Below are positions 26,761-35,400 of a DNA stretch of 64,000 nucleotides, one piece after another (within the stretch, counting starts at the first letter, position 1; each line of letters begins with the position of its first letter). The DNA lies in contig NZ_AQQX01000002.1 of the NCBI RefSeq assembly GCF_000768315.1, forward strand, positions 62,001-126,000. The letters are read 5' to 3'. This DNA is from Pseudooceanicola atlanticus. Lineage in GTDB: Bacteria > Pseudomonadota > Alphaproteobacteria > Rhodobacterales > Rhodobacteraceae. The position numbers and the translations under genes are program-made. The notes beneath the pieces are model-generated. The model was given only the letters and a program-made list of their open reading frames with translations. It did not search any database and was not told the DNA's origin.

Positions 26761-27821
26761 TCGGTGGCCGGCGCCGTGCTGTTGGACGCCTCGTCCGCCG
26801 GGGCGGCTTCGGGCGCGTCGTCCTGGGCCGGTTCCTCGGCCGCGGGGGCCGTGTCTTCAGCCGGTGCGGGCTCCTCTGCGGCGTCCGGTGCGGCTTCGGC
26901 TGCCGCGGACGTCTCAGAGCCGGCAGATTGCGTTGCCGCCGACGGACCGGTTGAGGAGACACCGTCGCTCTTCAGGTAGGTGAAGAACTCGCTGTCGGGG
27001 TTCAGGACCATCGTCGAATTCCCCGATTGCAGCGACCGCTGGTAGGCGGCGAGCGAACGGTAGAAGTCGAAGAATTCCGGATCGGCACCAAAGGCTTGCG
27101 CGAAGATCGCGTTCCGACGGGCATCGGCCTGACCGCGAATGATCTCGGCCTCGCGGTTGGCGTCCGACACGATCTCGACCTGGGTCCGGTCGGCCTGGGC
27201 GCGGATACGCTGTGCGGCCTCGTTACCGCGGGCAACCTCGTCGGCGGCCTCGCGTTCCCGTTCCGCCCGCATCCGGGCAAAGGTCGCGTCCAGGTTTTCA
27301 CGCGGAAGGTCGGTGCGCTTCAGCCGGACGTCGATGATTTCCAGCCCGAGGTTGGCAGCCTCACCAATCGCACCGTTGCGGATACGCAGCATCAGCGCGG
27401 CCCGGTCGGTGGACAGGATGTCGTTCGAGGCAACGGAGCCGAGGATTTCCCGCGTTTGCGAGCGCAGGATCGAATCCAGCCGGCTTTCCGCGGCGGTGAT
27501 GCCACCGACACCGACGGCCTGGCGGAACTGTTCCACGTCGACGATCCGGTAACGTGCGAAGGCGTCGACCACCAGACGGCGGTCATCCAGCGGCGTGACC
27601 TCGAGAGGGTCGATGTCGCGCGACAGGATGCGGTCGTCATAGCGCACGACCTCCTGGATCAGCGGCACCTTGAAGGCGAGCCCGGGCTCTTCCTTCACGT
27701 CCACGACGCGGCCGAATTGCAGCACCAGCGCCTTTTCGCGTTCATCCACGATGAAGATCGAGCTGAGGCCGACAAGGGCCAGAACCACGATCACTGGCAG
27801 AAGAATGGCAGATTTCCGCAT
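26757..27821 (-). CDS. hflC: FtsH protease modulator HflC
   Basis: A 354-residue SPFH/band-7 protein that, with HflK, forms a cage around the membrane protease FtsH and restrains it. One N-terminal TM (AILLPVIVVLALVGLSSIFIV) is followed by the SPFH domain (ALVLQFGRVVDVKEEPGLAFK region) and a coiled coil rich in Arg/Glu/Ala. The last 60 residues are an unusual Ala/Glu/Pro-rich tail (SAAAEAAPDAAEEPAPAEDT) longer than in most homologues. The ATG at 27821 follows the hflK stop by 2 bases with GGGGGA as its ribosome site; the TTG at 27827 is an unlikely alternative. Confidence 0.93.
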   Translation of the reverse strand: MRKSAILLPVIVVLALVGLSSIFIVDEREKALVLQFGRVVDVKEEPGLAFKVPLIQEVVRYDDRILSRDIDPLEVTPLDDRRLVVDAFARYRIVDVEQFRQAVGVGGITAAESRLDSILRSQTREILGSVASNDILSTDRAALMLRIRNGAIGEAANLGLEIIDVRLKRTDLPRENLDATFARMRAEREREAADEVARGNEAAQRIRAQADRTQVEIVSDANREAEIIRGQADARRNAIFAQAFGADPEFFDFYRSLAAYQRSLQSGNSTMVLNPDSEFFTYLKSDGVSSTGPSAATQSAGSETSAAAEAAPDAAEEPAPAEDTAPAAEEPAQDDAPEAAPADEASNSTAPATE

Positions 27822-27823
27822 GA

Positions 27824-28984
27824 TCAATTCCCCCCGGTCGAGTTGGATTGGCCGGAATTGCGGCGCAGCTCGTTCAGCGGCAGATAGGGCACGACGCCCT
27901 GGCCCTGCTGCTGTTCGTCGAGAATGATCTTGTCGACGCGGCCCAGCACCTCTTCCATGGTTTCCAGGTACAGACGCTTGCGCGTGACCTCGGGCGCCTT
28001 GGAATATTCCTCGAGAACGGCGGAGAAGCGCGACGCCTCACCTTCGGCCTCGTTCACCACGCGGGCGCGGTAGCCCTCGGCCTGTTCCAGCACCTGCGCC
28101 GCTTCACCACGCGCGCCGGCGAGGACACGGTTGGCATAGGCATCGGCCTGGTTGGTCAGGGTTTCGCGTTCCTGTTCGGCGGCCTGCACTTCGCGGAAGG
28201 CGTCGATCACCTCCATCGGCGGGTCGGCCTTGTCGAAGTTCACACGCACCACGTTCATGCCGGAATCGTAGCTGTCCAGCGTCGACTGGATCATGTCGCG
28301 CAGACGCCCGGCAATGGCACCCCGGTCCCGGTTGAGGATCGGCGCCAGTTCCGATTGCGCGATGATCTCGCGCATGGCGGATTCCGACACGGCGCGGATG
28401 GTCATGCGCGGATCACGCAGGTTGAACAGGTACTTGGCGGGGTCGTTGATGTTCCAGACGACCTGGAAATCGATATCGACGATGTTCTCGTCGCCCGTCA
28501 GCATCAGCCCGGCTTCCCCGCCGCGCCCGCCGACACCGATCTCTTCGGTCTGTTCGCGGGTGACGGGAATGACCTCGGCGGTGACCACGGGCCACGGCGC
28601 GAAGTTCAGGCCCGGCTGCCCGGTCGAGGAATAATCCCCGAGGAACAGCTCGACCGATTGTTCTTCCGGCCGCACGGTGTAGAAGCTCGCCGCGAGCCAC
28701 AGCGCCACGGCGATCAGCAGGCCCACGATCACGGTGCCGCGCCCGAAGGCCGGCCCGCCGGTGCCACCACCGCCAGAGCCATTGGCGCCGCCATTGCCGC
28801 GCCCGCCCATCAGTACGCGCAGCTGGTCCTGGCCCTTGCGCATCAGGTCGTCGATATCCGGGATCTGCGGTTTGTCCCCGTCGGGACGCCGACCGCCCCC
28901 GCCTCCTCCTCCGGAAGGCGGCTGCTGCCGCCCGCCGCCGGAATTTCCGCCGCCCCCCCAGGGGCCGCCCGAATTACCAGCCAT
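27824..28984 (-). CDS. hflK: FtsH protease modulator HflK
   Basis: A 386-residue SPFH protein, partner of HflC. The first 80 residues are a Gly/Asn/Pro-rich flexible region (GNSGGPWGGGGNSGGG), then one TM (GTVIVGLLIAVALWLAASF) and the SPFH domain (EEQSVELFLGDYSSTGQPGL shown in part) with a coiled coil. The ATG at 28984 has AAGGAAGGAC upstream; the frame continues 30 residues further but without conservation. It precedes hflC by 2 bases and follows gor by 86. Confidence 0.94.
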   Translation of the reverse strand: MAGNSGGPWGGGGNSGGGRQQPPSGGGGGGGRRPDGDKPQIPDIDDLMRKGQDQLRVLMGGRGNGGANGSGGGGTGGPAFGRGTVIVGLLIAVALWLAASFYTVRPEEQSVELFLGDYSSTGQPGLNFAPWPVVTAEVIPVTREQTEEIGVGGRGGEAGLMLTGDENIVDIDFQVVWNINDPAKYLFNLRDPRMTIRAVSESAMREIIAQSELAPILNRDRGAIAGRLRDMIQSTLDSYDSGMNVVRVNFDKADPPMEVIDAFREVQAAEQERETLTNQADAYANRVLAGARGEAAQVLEQAEGYRARVVNEAEGEASRFSAVLEEYSKAPEVTRKRLYLETMEEVLGRVDKIILDEQQQGQGVVPYLPLNELRRNSGQSNSTGGN

Positions 28985-29070
28985 GTCAGTCCTTCCTTGC
29001 AATCCCGGGGCGCGGTGACCCGCACCCACCTTATCTATTACCGTTCTACCTGTGTATCTGCGCGCAAAAA

Positions 29071-30432
29071 TCAAGATTTTCGCGTCGGCGCCTTCATCGT
29101 CACGATCTCTTCGGACATGGTCGGATGCACTGCCACGGTCCGGTCGAAATCTTCCTTGGTCGCGCCCATCTTGACCGCGATCCCGGCCAGCTGGATCATC
29201 TCTCCGGCCTGGGGCGCGACGATGTGACAGCCCAGGACCTTGCGGGTTTCCTGGCTGACGATCAGCTTCATCAGCACGCGGTCGTCACGTCCGGCAAACA
29301 GCGTCTGCATCGGCCGGAACGAGGCGACATAGACCTCGATCGGTTCCTGGTCGCGCGCCGCTTCCTCGCTCAGGCCCACCGTGCCCATTTCGGGCTGGGT
29401 GAAGATCGCCGTCGGGATCATGTCGTGATCGGGCTTGGTCGGGTTGCCCTTGAACACGGTTTCCACGAAGGCCATGCCCTCGCGGATCGCCACGGGGGTC
29501 AGGTTCACACGGTCGGTCACGTCGCCGATCGCGTAGATCGAGGGCACGGCGGTCTGGGAATACTCATCGACGATGATCTCGCCGTTGCGGCCCAGCTCCA
29601 CGCCCGCCTCTTCCAGGCCCATCCCGTCGGTATTGGGCTTGCGGCCTGTGGCAAAGAGAACCTGGTCGAACACTTTTTCGGTGCCGTTGGTCGCCTTGAC
29701 CCAGATCCCGTCGCCTTCCTTGCGCATCTCCAGCAGGTTGGTGCCGCAATGCAGGTCGACGCCACGGTTGCGCATTTCCTCTGCCACCAGGCCGCGGGCC
29801 TCGTCGTCGAAGCCGCGCAGCACCTGGGCGCCGCGGTAATATTGCGTGACCTCCACGCCCATCCCGTTGAGGACGCCGGCGAATTCGCAGGCGATATAGC
29901 CGCCGCCGACGATCAGGATCGACTTGGGCAGCTTGTCGAGGTGGAAGATCTCGTTGCTGGTGATGCCCAGATCGGCGTTGTCCATCTCGGGCTTGACCGG
30001 CCAGCCGCCGGTCGCGACCAGGATATGCTTGGCCGTCTTGCGGGTGCCATCGGCCAGTTCGACCGTATGCGCATCGGCGACCCTGGCGCGCTGGTCGAAA
30101 CGTTCGACACCGGAATTGTCCAGCAGGTTCTGGTAGATGCCTTCCAGGCGGTCCAGCTCTGCCTCCAGCTTGGGGCGGAACGTGTCCCAGTCGAAGGTCG
30201 CGTCGCTCATCTCCCAGCCATAGGCGCGGGCATCGGCGACCATCTCGCCGTATTCGCTGGCAAAGACCATCAGCTTCTTGGGCACGCAGCCGCGGATGAC
30301 GCAGGTGCCGCCGAACCGGCTTTCCTCTGCAATTGCCACCTTGGCACCGGCATCGCCGGCGGCCACGCGTGCCGCGCGCACACCGCCCGAACCGCCGCCA
30401 ATCACGAACAGGTCATAGTCGAAATCGCTCAT
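29071..30432 (-). CDS. gor: Glutathione-disulfide reductase
   Basis: A 453-residue class I pyridine nucleotide-disulfide oxidoreductase that reduces GSSG with NADPH. Visible elements are the FAD-binding GGGSGGVRAAR, the redox-active disulfide GTCVIRGCVPKK (CxxxxC), the NADPH Rossmann motif VGGGYIACEFAG, GRKPNT and the dimer-interface active-site region VAVHPTMSEE. The C-terminal HPTxxEE motif is typical of true glutathione reductases and argues against mercuric reductase or dihydrolipoamide dehydrogenase. It leads the gor-hflK-hflC run. Confidence 0.95.
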   Translation of the reverse strand: MSDFDYDLFVIGGGSGGVRAARVAAGDAGAKVAIAEESRFGGTCVIRGCVPKKLMVFASEYGEMVADARAYGWEMSDATFDWDTFRPKLEAELDRLEGIYQNLLDNSGVERFDQRARVADAHTVELADGTRKTAKHILVATGGWPVKPEMDNADLGITSNEIFHLDKLPKSILIVGGGYIACEFAGVLNGMGVEVTQYYRGAQVLRGFDDEARGLVAEEMRNRGVDLHCGTNLLEMRKEGDGIWVKATNGTEKVFDQVLFATGRKPNTDGMGLEEAGVELGRNGEIIVDEYSQTAVPSIYAIGDVTDRVNLTPVAIREGMAFVETVFKGNPTKPDHDMIPTAIFTQPEMGTVGLSEEAARDQEPIEVYVASFRPMQTLFAGRDDRVLMKLIVSQETRKVLGCHIVAPQAGEMIQLAGIAVKMGATKEDFDRTVAVHPTMSEEIVTMKAPTRKS

Positions 30433-30791
30433 GGAACCCCGCATATCAATCCGTTGCCTCCCCTATCCCATACCGGGCAGGGGAAGGCCAGCCACTCAGG
30501 GCCAGATAGGCACGGCCGGGGCGGCGGACAACCGACGTTGCAAACCGGAGCGCCTGCGGCGCACAGGATTTGATTTTGCTCACGCCGCAAGGGCGCTCAA
30601 GGGCGCTGCCCTTGAGAAGCCCGGAGTATTTCACGCAAGGTGAAAAGGGGTGCAGGTCCCCTGCTTCATCTTGCCGGAAATACTCCGGGGTGAGGCCGCA
30701 GGCCGAGGGGCAGAGCCCCTGAACCGCGACGGTCCATCACCCAGTGCAGACACCAGGGCGCATCGCGCACCTGGCGCATCCCCAAGAGGTC
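30433..30791. repeat. gor-rpiA intergenic region with dispersed 3'-end repeat, copy 1
   Basis: The core 30550-30720 (171 bases) is repeated near 42635 and partly near 52341. Read on the minus strand, starting close to the rpiA stop, it consists of a small hairpin (AGGGGCTCTGCCCCT), a Gly-Cys-like GC palindrome, then CCCCGGAGTATTTCCGGCAA followed by GATGAAGCAGGGG, and an interior palindrome around AAGGGCGCTGCCCTTG. It lies 70 bases 3' of rpiA and upstream of gor. Remaining bases of the gap hold nothing recognisable. Confidence 0.7.
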
Positions 30792-31580
30792 TTATTCGCT
30801 CAGGTCGGAGAACAGGTTGTCGTCTTCGAGGAAATCGAGGCGGCTTTCCTCGACGGTGCCGGCATTGATGTCGCGCACCTCGACCCGGCCATCGCCGAAG
30901 CCGACGATCACGCTGTCGCAAATGTCGATGAACAAACCGTTTTCCACGACGCCCGGCATCTGGTTCAGCACCATGGCCAGTTGCCGCGGTTCGCCGATCC
31001 GGTTCAGGTGCAGGTCGAGGATATAGTTCCCCTCATCGGTGATGAAGGGGCGCGGCCCGTTCATCCGCAGGGTCGAATTGCGGCCCAGCACATCCATGGA
31101 GATCAGCGTCTCCTCGATCAGCGCCTGGGTGGTCTGCCAGCCGAAGGGGATCAGCTCCACCGGCAGAGGGAAGGCGCCCAGCGTCTCAACCTCCTTGCCG
31201 ATATCGGCGATCACGATCATCTGATCGCTGGCCGTGGCCACGATCTTTTCCTGCAGCAGCGCGCCGCCGCCGCCCTTGATCAGCGACAGGTCCCCGTCGA
31301 ATTCGTCGGCGCCGTCGATCGTCAGGTCCAGCCATTTCGCCTCGTCCAGCGAAATCACCTCGATGCCCACTTCGCGCGCCAGTTCAGCGGTGCGGGTCGA
31401 GGTCGGCACGCCCTTGATCTTCAACCCGTCCTCGCGGACCAGCTCGCCCAGGCAGCGCACCATCCAGGCCGCGGTCGACCCGGTGCCCAGACCCACGCGC
31501 ATCCCGTCCTCGACATAGTCGACGGACCGTTTCGCGGCGACGAATTTTGCCTTGTCGATCGGCGAAAGCTCTCCGGACAT
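30792..31580 (-). CDS. rpiA: Ribose-5-phosphate isomerase A
   Basis: A 262-residue enzyme of the non-oxidative pentose phosphate pathway interconverting ribose-5-P and ribulose-5-P. RpiA signatures are visible: VGLGTGSTAAWMV (phosphate loop), DGADEFD with the catalytic acidic residues, and LIKGGGGALLQEKIVA. The length is slightly longer than Escherichia coli RpiA (219) because of a C-terminal acidic extension ending DFLEDDNLFSDLSE. It is divergent from sdaA. Confidence 0.96.
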   Translation of the reverse strand: MSGELSPIDKAKFVAAKRSVDYVEDGMRVGLGTGSTAAWMVRCLGELVREDGLKIKGVPTSTRTAELAREVGIEVISLDEAKWLDLTIDGADEFDGDLSLIKGGGGALLQEKIVATASDQMIVIADIGKEVETLGAFPLPVELIPFGWQTTQALIEETLISMDVLGRNSTLRMNGPRPFITDEGNYILDLHLNRIGEPRQLAMVLNQMPGVVENGLFIDICDSVIVGFGDGRVEVRDINAGTVEESRLDFLEDDNLFSDLSE

Positions 31581-31883
31581 CGTATTCTCCTGCGCGCTTT
31601 TTCATTGTCCCTACGGGCTTATACGGTGCGACCGCTCAGGTTGCGAGAGACAATTGCCCCACGCCTGTCCGACAGGCAGAAAAACCGCGCCCCTGCCGCC
31701 CGCGCAATCGCATGGCGGGGGCAGCAGTCCCCTGGGCCGCGGAAACGACCCCACCAAACGGCCCGACAAAGCGCCGCCCGCAGGCCAAACGCCGCTCCCG
31801 TCCGCGCTTGCGTCGTATCCGGGATTGCCACGGCGCCGCGGCGCGGCGACGATCACGCAAAGACCCCCCTGCGAGGCCCCCTC
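31581..31883. promoter_or_regulatory. Divergent control region rpiA / sdaA with a 15-bp palindrome
   Basis: About 300 bases carrying promoters of both genes. GCCTGTC-C-GACAGGC (31663-31677) is a perfect 7-bp inverted repeat around one base, a plausible operator. A TATAAG -10-like element for rpiA occurs on the minus strand near 31620. No other structure stands out; regulator unknown. Confidence 0.4.
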
Positions 31884-33254
31884 ATGTTTCTCTCCGTCTT
31901 CGATGTCTTCAAGATCGGCGTCGGCCCCTCATCCTCCCACACGATGGGACCGATGGTGGCGGCCGGGCGGTTCCTCGACATGCTGCGGCATGCGCCGTTC
32001 AAACCCCATGGCCTGCGCGCGTCGCTGCATGGTTCGCTGGCCTTCACCGGCAAGGGACACGCCACCGACCGTGCGGTGATCCTGGGGCTGGCCGGGTTCC
32101 TGCCCGACACGTTCGACGCCGACGCCGCCGAAGCGACGCTCTTGGCCATCGCCCGCACCCGCACCGTGTCGCCAGAAGGCTTGCCGCCGCTGCAATTCGA
32201 TCCCGAAACCGACCTGATCTTCGATTACGACCGCCCCCTGCCCGGCCATGCCAACGGGATGGAGCTGATGGCGCTCGACGCGCAGGGTGACGTGATCCAG
32301 CGCGAAACCTATTACTCCATCGGCGGCGGGTTCGTCCTGACCGCAGCCGAGCTTGAATCCGGCAAGGCCGAGGCGGAGGGTCCCGAGATCCCCTTCCCGT
32401 TCAAATCCGCCGCCGAGATGCTGGAGATGGCGAAGGCGTCGGGGCTGACCATCGCCCAGATGAAATCCCGCAACGAGGCCGCCCGCCAGACCGGCGCCCT
32501 GACGCCCGGCACGCTGCGGATCTGGCAGGTGATGCGCGACTGCATGGATCGTGGACTGGCCACGCCCGGCATCCTGCCCGGCGGGCTGAACGTGCGCCGC
32601 CGCGCCCCCGCGATCCACGAAAAGCTGCTGGAGGAACGCGGCCGCAACATGGCCGCGCCGCATATCGTGAACGACTGGATCGGCACCTATGCCATGGCCG
32701 TGAACGAGGAGAACGCCGCCGGCGGTCAGGTCGTCACCTCGCCCACCAATGGCGCGGCGGGGGTCGTGCCGGCCGTTATCCGCTACTGGCTGGACCATGT
32801 GCCCGGGGCCACGGAAACCCGCGTGCCGGAATTCCTGCTGACCGCGGCGGCGATTGCCGGGCTGGTCAAGTTCAACGCCTCGATCAGCGGCGCCGAGGCC
32901 GGCTGCCAGGCCGAGGTCGGATCGGCCGCCGCCATGGCCGCCGCCGGGCTGTGCGCCGTGATGGGGGGCACGCCAGAACAGGTAGAAAACGCCGCCGAGA
33001 TCGCGCTGGAACATCACCTCGGCATGACCTGCGACCCGGTGAAGGGTCTGGTCCAGGTGCCCTGCATCGAGCGCAACTCGCTGGGTGCGATCAAGGCGGT
33101 CAGCGCCGCGTCGCTGGCACTGCGCGGCGACGGCACGCATTTCGTGCCGCTCGATGCCGCGATCGAGACGATGCGCCAGACCGGGCGCGACATGCACGAG
33201 AAGTACAAGGAAACCTCGCTGGGCGGTCTGGCCGTGAACGTGCCCAATTGCTGA
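31884..33254 (+). CDS. sdaA: L-serine ammonia-lyase (L-serine dehydratase, iron-sulfur type)
   Basis: A 456-residue single-chain SdaA that deaminates L-serine to pyruvate with a 4Fe-4S cluster as Lewis acid. The N-terminal beta domain starts MFLSVFDVFKIGVGPSSSHT, the hallmark of the family, and the C-terminal alpha domain has TSPTNGAAGVVPAV, GSAAAMAAAGLCAV and HHLGMTCDPVKGLVQVPC with cluster cysteines. Length matches the family. The ATG at 31884 fits; the frame remains open to 30744 only as antisense of rpiA. Confidence 0.96.
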   Translation: MFLSVFDVFKIGVGPSSSHTMGPMVAAGRFLDMLRHAPFKPHGLRASLHGSLAFTGKGHATDRAVILGLAGFLPDTFDADAAEATLLAIARTRTVSPEGLPPLQFDPETDLIFDYDRPLPGHANGMELMALDAQGDVIQRETYYSIGGGFVLTAAELESGKAEAEGPEIPFPFKSAAEMLEMAKASGLTIAQMKSRNEAARQTGALTPGTLRIWQVMRDCMDRGLATPGILPGGLNVRRRAPAIHEKLLEERGRNMAAPHIVNDWIGTYAMAVNEENAAGGQVVTSPTNGAAGVVPAVIRYWLDHVPGATETRVPEFLLTAAAIAGLVKFNASISGAEAGCQAEVGSAAAMAAAGLCAVMGGTPEQVENAAEIALEHHLGMTCDPVKGLVQVPCIERNSLGAIKAVSAASLALRGDGTHFVPLDAAIETMRQTGRDMHEKYKETSLGGLAVNVPNC

Positions 33255-33313
33255 GGTCCGCTTGCTGAGGCGGGTCGCCTGTCGCATCAGGCCCGGACAC
33301 CGCGTCCGGACAT

Positions 33314-33342
33314 GAAAAGACCCCCGGGCGATTGCCCGGGGG
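33314..33342 (-). terminator. Rho-independent terminator of the secreted Ala/Asp-rich protein gene
   Basis: CCCCCGGGC (33321-33329) pairs with GCCCGGGGG (33334-33342) around a GATT loop. On the minus strand it is followed by TCTTTT, giving a terminator 40 bases after the stop of the leftward gene at 33382. Confidence 0.8.
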
Positions 33343-33381
33343 CCTCGGGGCCGCGGGGGTCGGCCCCTGCGGGCGCAAGGA

Positions 33382-33990
33382 TTACCCGCGATCGTCGACC
33401 AGCACTTCGAAGCTGTTATCGGCGGTGGAATACACACCGATCACGTCTTCCGCTTCGAACCCTTCGGCTTCCAGTGCGGCCTTGAGCTCTGCATTGCCAT
33501 CGATCATGGCGTGGAAATCGGTCAGTTCGGCATCGGCCAGGGCATTGTCCAGCGCCTGGGCGTTTTCACCGGCATTCCCCTGCAGTTCCGACACGGTCAT
33601 GGTCGAGATTTCGCTGTCCGCGTCGATGGACCCGATATCGGCCTCGGCATTGGTGCCCGTCTGCAGCGAGGACACGACGGCGCCGTAGGTCTGCTTCATG
33701 GCATCCGTGCCGTCTTCCATGGTGTCGCCGGTATCGGCGGCCATGTCGGTATCCATGTCCGCATCGGCGCCCATATCGGCCGAGCCATTGCCGTTCGACA
33801 TGTTGCCTGCGGCATCCGCGCTTGCATCGGCGCCCAGCGACGCGCCGACGGATGCGGCGCCGTTTCCGGTCCCGACGGAGGCACCGGCATCGCCACCGGT
33901 CCCGACGCTGACACCCTGTGCGAGGGCGGCACCGGACACGGATGCGGCGAGGATGGCGGCAAGGCTCAGGCTCTTGGTACGAAAGGTCAT
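33382..33990 (-). CDS. Secreted low-complexity Ala/Gly/Asp-rich protein
   Basis: A 202-residue exported protein with a signal peptide (TKSLSLAAILAASVSGAALA, about residues 4-23). The first mature stretch is a repetitive GVSVGTGGDAGASVGTGNGA sequence with repeated VSVGTG/ASVG units, then an acidic Asp/Met-rich part (ADMGADADMDTDMAADTGD), ending in a small folded-looking domain (AELTDFHAMIDGNAELKAAL). AAGGAGA precedes the ATG at 33990. I do not recognise a family with confidence; the composition suggests an extracellular or periplasmic calcium-loving protein, which is a guess. Confidence 0.65.
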   Translation of the reverse strand: MTFRTKSLSLAAILAASVSGAALAQGVSVGTGGDAGASVGTGNGAASVGASLGADASADAAGNMSNGNGSADMGADADMDTDMAADTGDTMEDGTDAMKQTYGAVVSSLQTGTNAEADIGSIDADSEISTMTVSELQGNAGENAQALDNALADAELTDFHAMIDGNAELKAALEAEGFEAEDVIGVYSTADNSFEVLVDDRG

Positions 33991-34449
33991 GATAGTCTCC
34001 TTCAGTCTTGTGATCGGGGCGGTGTCGTTGCCCCGTTGCCAGCCCAATGGCCTGCCCCCCGGATACGTTCCGGCCCCCGTCCGGGCGGGCGAACCTTCGC
34101 CCGAAGCGGTCCCAACCTTCGGCAGAAGATCGCAGGAAAACCGCCCCCCGATGCCCCGGGGGCCGCAAAATGCGCGTCAGGTCATCCAGTTGACCTTGCG
34201 TAGACTTGAACCCCGGGTTGCGAGGGTCCGGCCCCGGCCTACGGCGGATCGTCCCCGTGGCGGTGGCAGGCGCCTCCGGCGGGGATATTTATCGGCCAGA
34301 TGAAAGAGGGGCGCGCGCGAAAGGGCGGGACCGGCGCGGGCGTCGGGCCATGGCCTGCACGGGCGTTCTTGCATTGCGGGGGCGGTGGCAGAGCTTGCCC
34401 GGCGCGGCGCTGCGTGGTTTGGTCCGTCTATTCTGCCCCGGAGCCCCCG
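33991..34449. other. Gene-free stretch with a degenerate copy of the dispersed element
   Basis: About 459 bases between the divergent secreted-protein gene and the EamA transporter. At 34269-34311 on the plus strand lies CTCCGGCGGGGATATTTATC followed by GGCCAGATGAAAGAGGGG, a degenerate form of the element found in three other intergenic places. The rest holds short GC-rich palindromes, no credible coding frame. Confidence 0.5.
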
Positions 34450-35400
34450 ATGAACGCCGACCGTCCGATGCTTGGCATAGCCCTGATGCTGGGCTTTTGC
34501 GTGACCGCCCCCCTGGGCGACAGCACGGCGAAACTGCTGGGCCAGCCGGAATTCGGCCAGCCCGTCTTCCAGGTGGTTCTGCTGCGGTTCGTCATGCAGG
34601 GGCTGTTCCTCGTGCCGCTGGCCTGGGCCACGGGCCGCGCGATGCGGATTTCGCCGCAGATCGCCGCCTTCGTGTTCCTGCGCACGGTGCTGCACATCCT
34701 GGGCGTCGGGCTGATGTTCACCTCGCTGCAATTCCTGCCGCTGGCGGAAACCGTCGCCATTGCCTTCGTCATGCCCTTCATCCTGCTGCTGATGGGCTGG
34801 GCGCTGATGGGCGAACAGGTGGGCTGGCGCCGGCTGGCTGCCTGCGCCGTCGGCTTTGTCGGCACGCTGTTCGTGGTGCAGCCCAGCTTTGCCAATGTCG
34901 GCTGGCCGGCGCTTCTGCCGATCGGGGTCGCCTTTGCCTTTGCCTTCTTCATGCTGGTCACCCGCCGCATCGCCAAGGAAACCGACCCCATCGGCATGCA
35001 GGGCGTCAGCGGGCTGATGGCCACCGCGCTGCTGGTGCCGATCGCGCTGGTCGGCGCCGAATTCGAGATCACGCCGCTGGAAATGGTGTCGATCCCCACC
35101 GAGGCGATCAAGTTCTACATCATGCTGGGGATCCTGGGGTCGTTCGGTCACCTGCTGATGACCTGGTCCCTGCGCTTTGCCCCCTCGGCCACGCTGGCGC
35201 CGATGCAATACCTGGAAATCCCCATTGCCACGATCATCGGCTGGGCCGTCTTCGGCGACCTGCCCAACGGGCTGGCGGCCATCGGTATCGGGATCACCGT
35301 GGCGGCGGGCCTCTATATCATCCTGCGCGAGCGGGCCATCGCGCGTCAGACCGTGACAGAGCTTCAAGCAGAGGGCGGAGGGCCGGGCGCGGCAGTATGA
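34450..35400 (+). CDS. EamA family (DMT superfamily) transporter
   Basis: A 316-residue protein with ten TM helices in two EamA halves; visible examples are MLGIALMLGFCVTAPLGDST, TVAIAFVMPFILLLMGWALM and AAIGIGITVAAGLYIIL. Typical motif PLAETVAIAFVMP ends the first half. Substrate unknown. The ATG at 34450 begins the first helix; a longer frame from 34300 has no conserved sequence. Its last 83 bases overlap, on the opposite strand, the 3' end of thiamine diphosphokinase. Confidence 0.85.
   Translation: MNADRPMLGIALMLGFCVTAPLGDSTAKLLGQPEFGQPVFQVVLLRFVMQGLFLVPLAWATGRAMRISPQIAAFVFLRTVLHILGVGLMFTSLQFLPLAETVAIAFVMPFILLLMGWALMGEQVGWRRLAACAVGFVGTLFVVQPSFANVGWPALLPIGVAFAFAFFMLVTRRIAKETDPIGMQGVSGLMATALLVPIALVGAEFEITPLEMVSIPTEAIKFYIMLGILGSFGHLLMTWSLRFAPSATLAPMQYLEIPIATIIGWAVFGDLPNGLAAIGIGITVAAGLYIILRERAIARQTVTELQAEGGGPGAAV

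Noticed and set aside
30550-30720. An insertion sequence or transposon end
   Set aside because: No transposase frame or flanking target duplication is visible, and copies occur in fixed positions beside gene ends.
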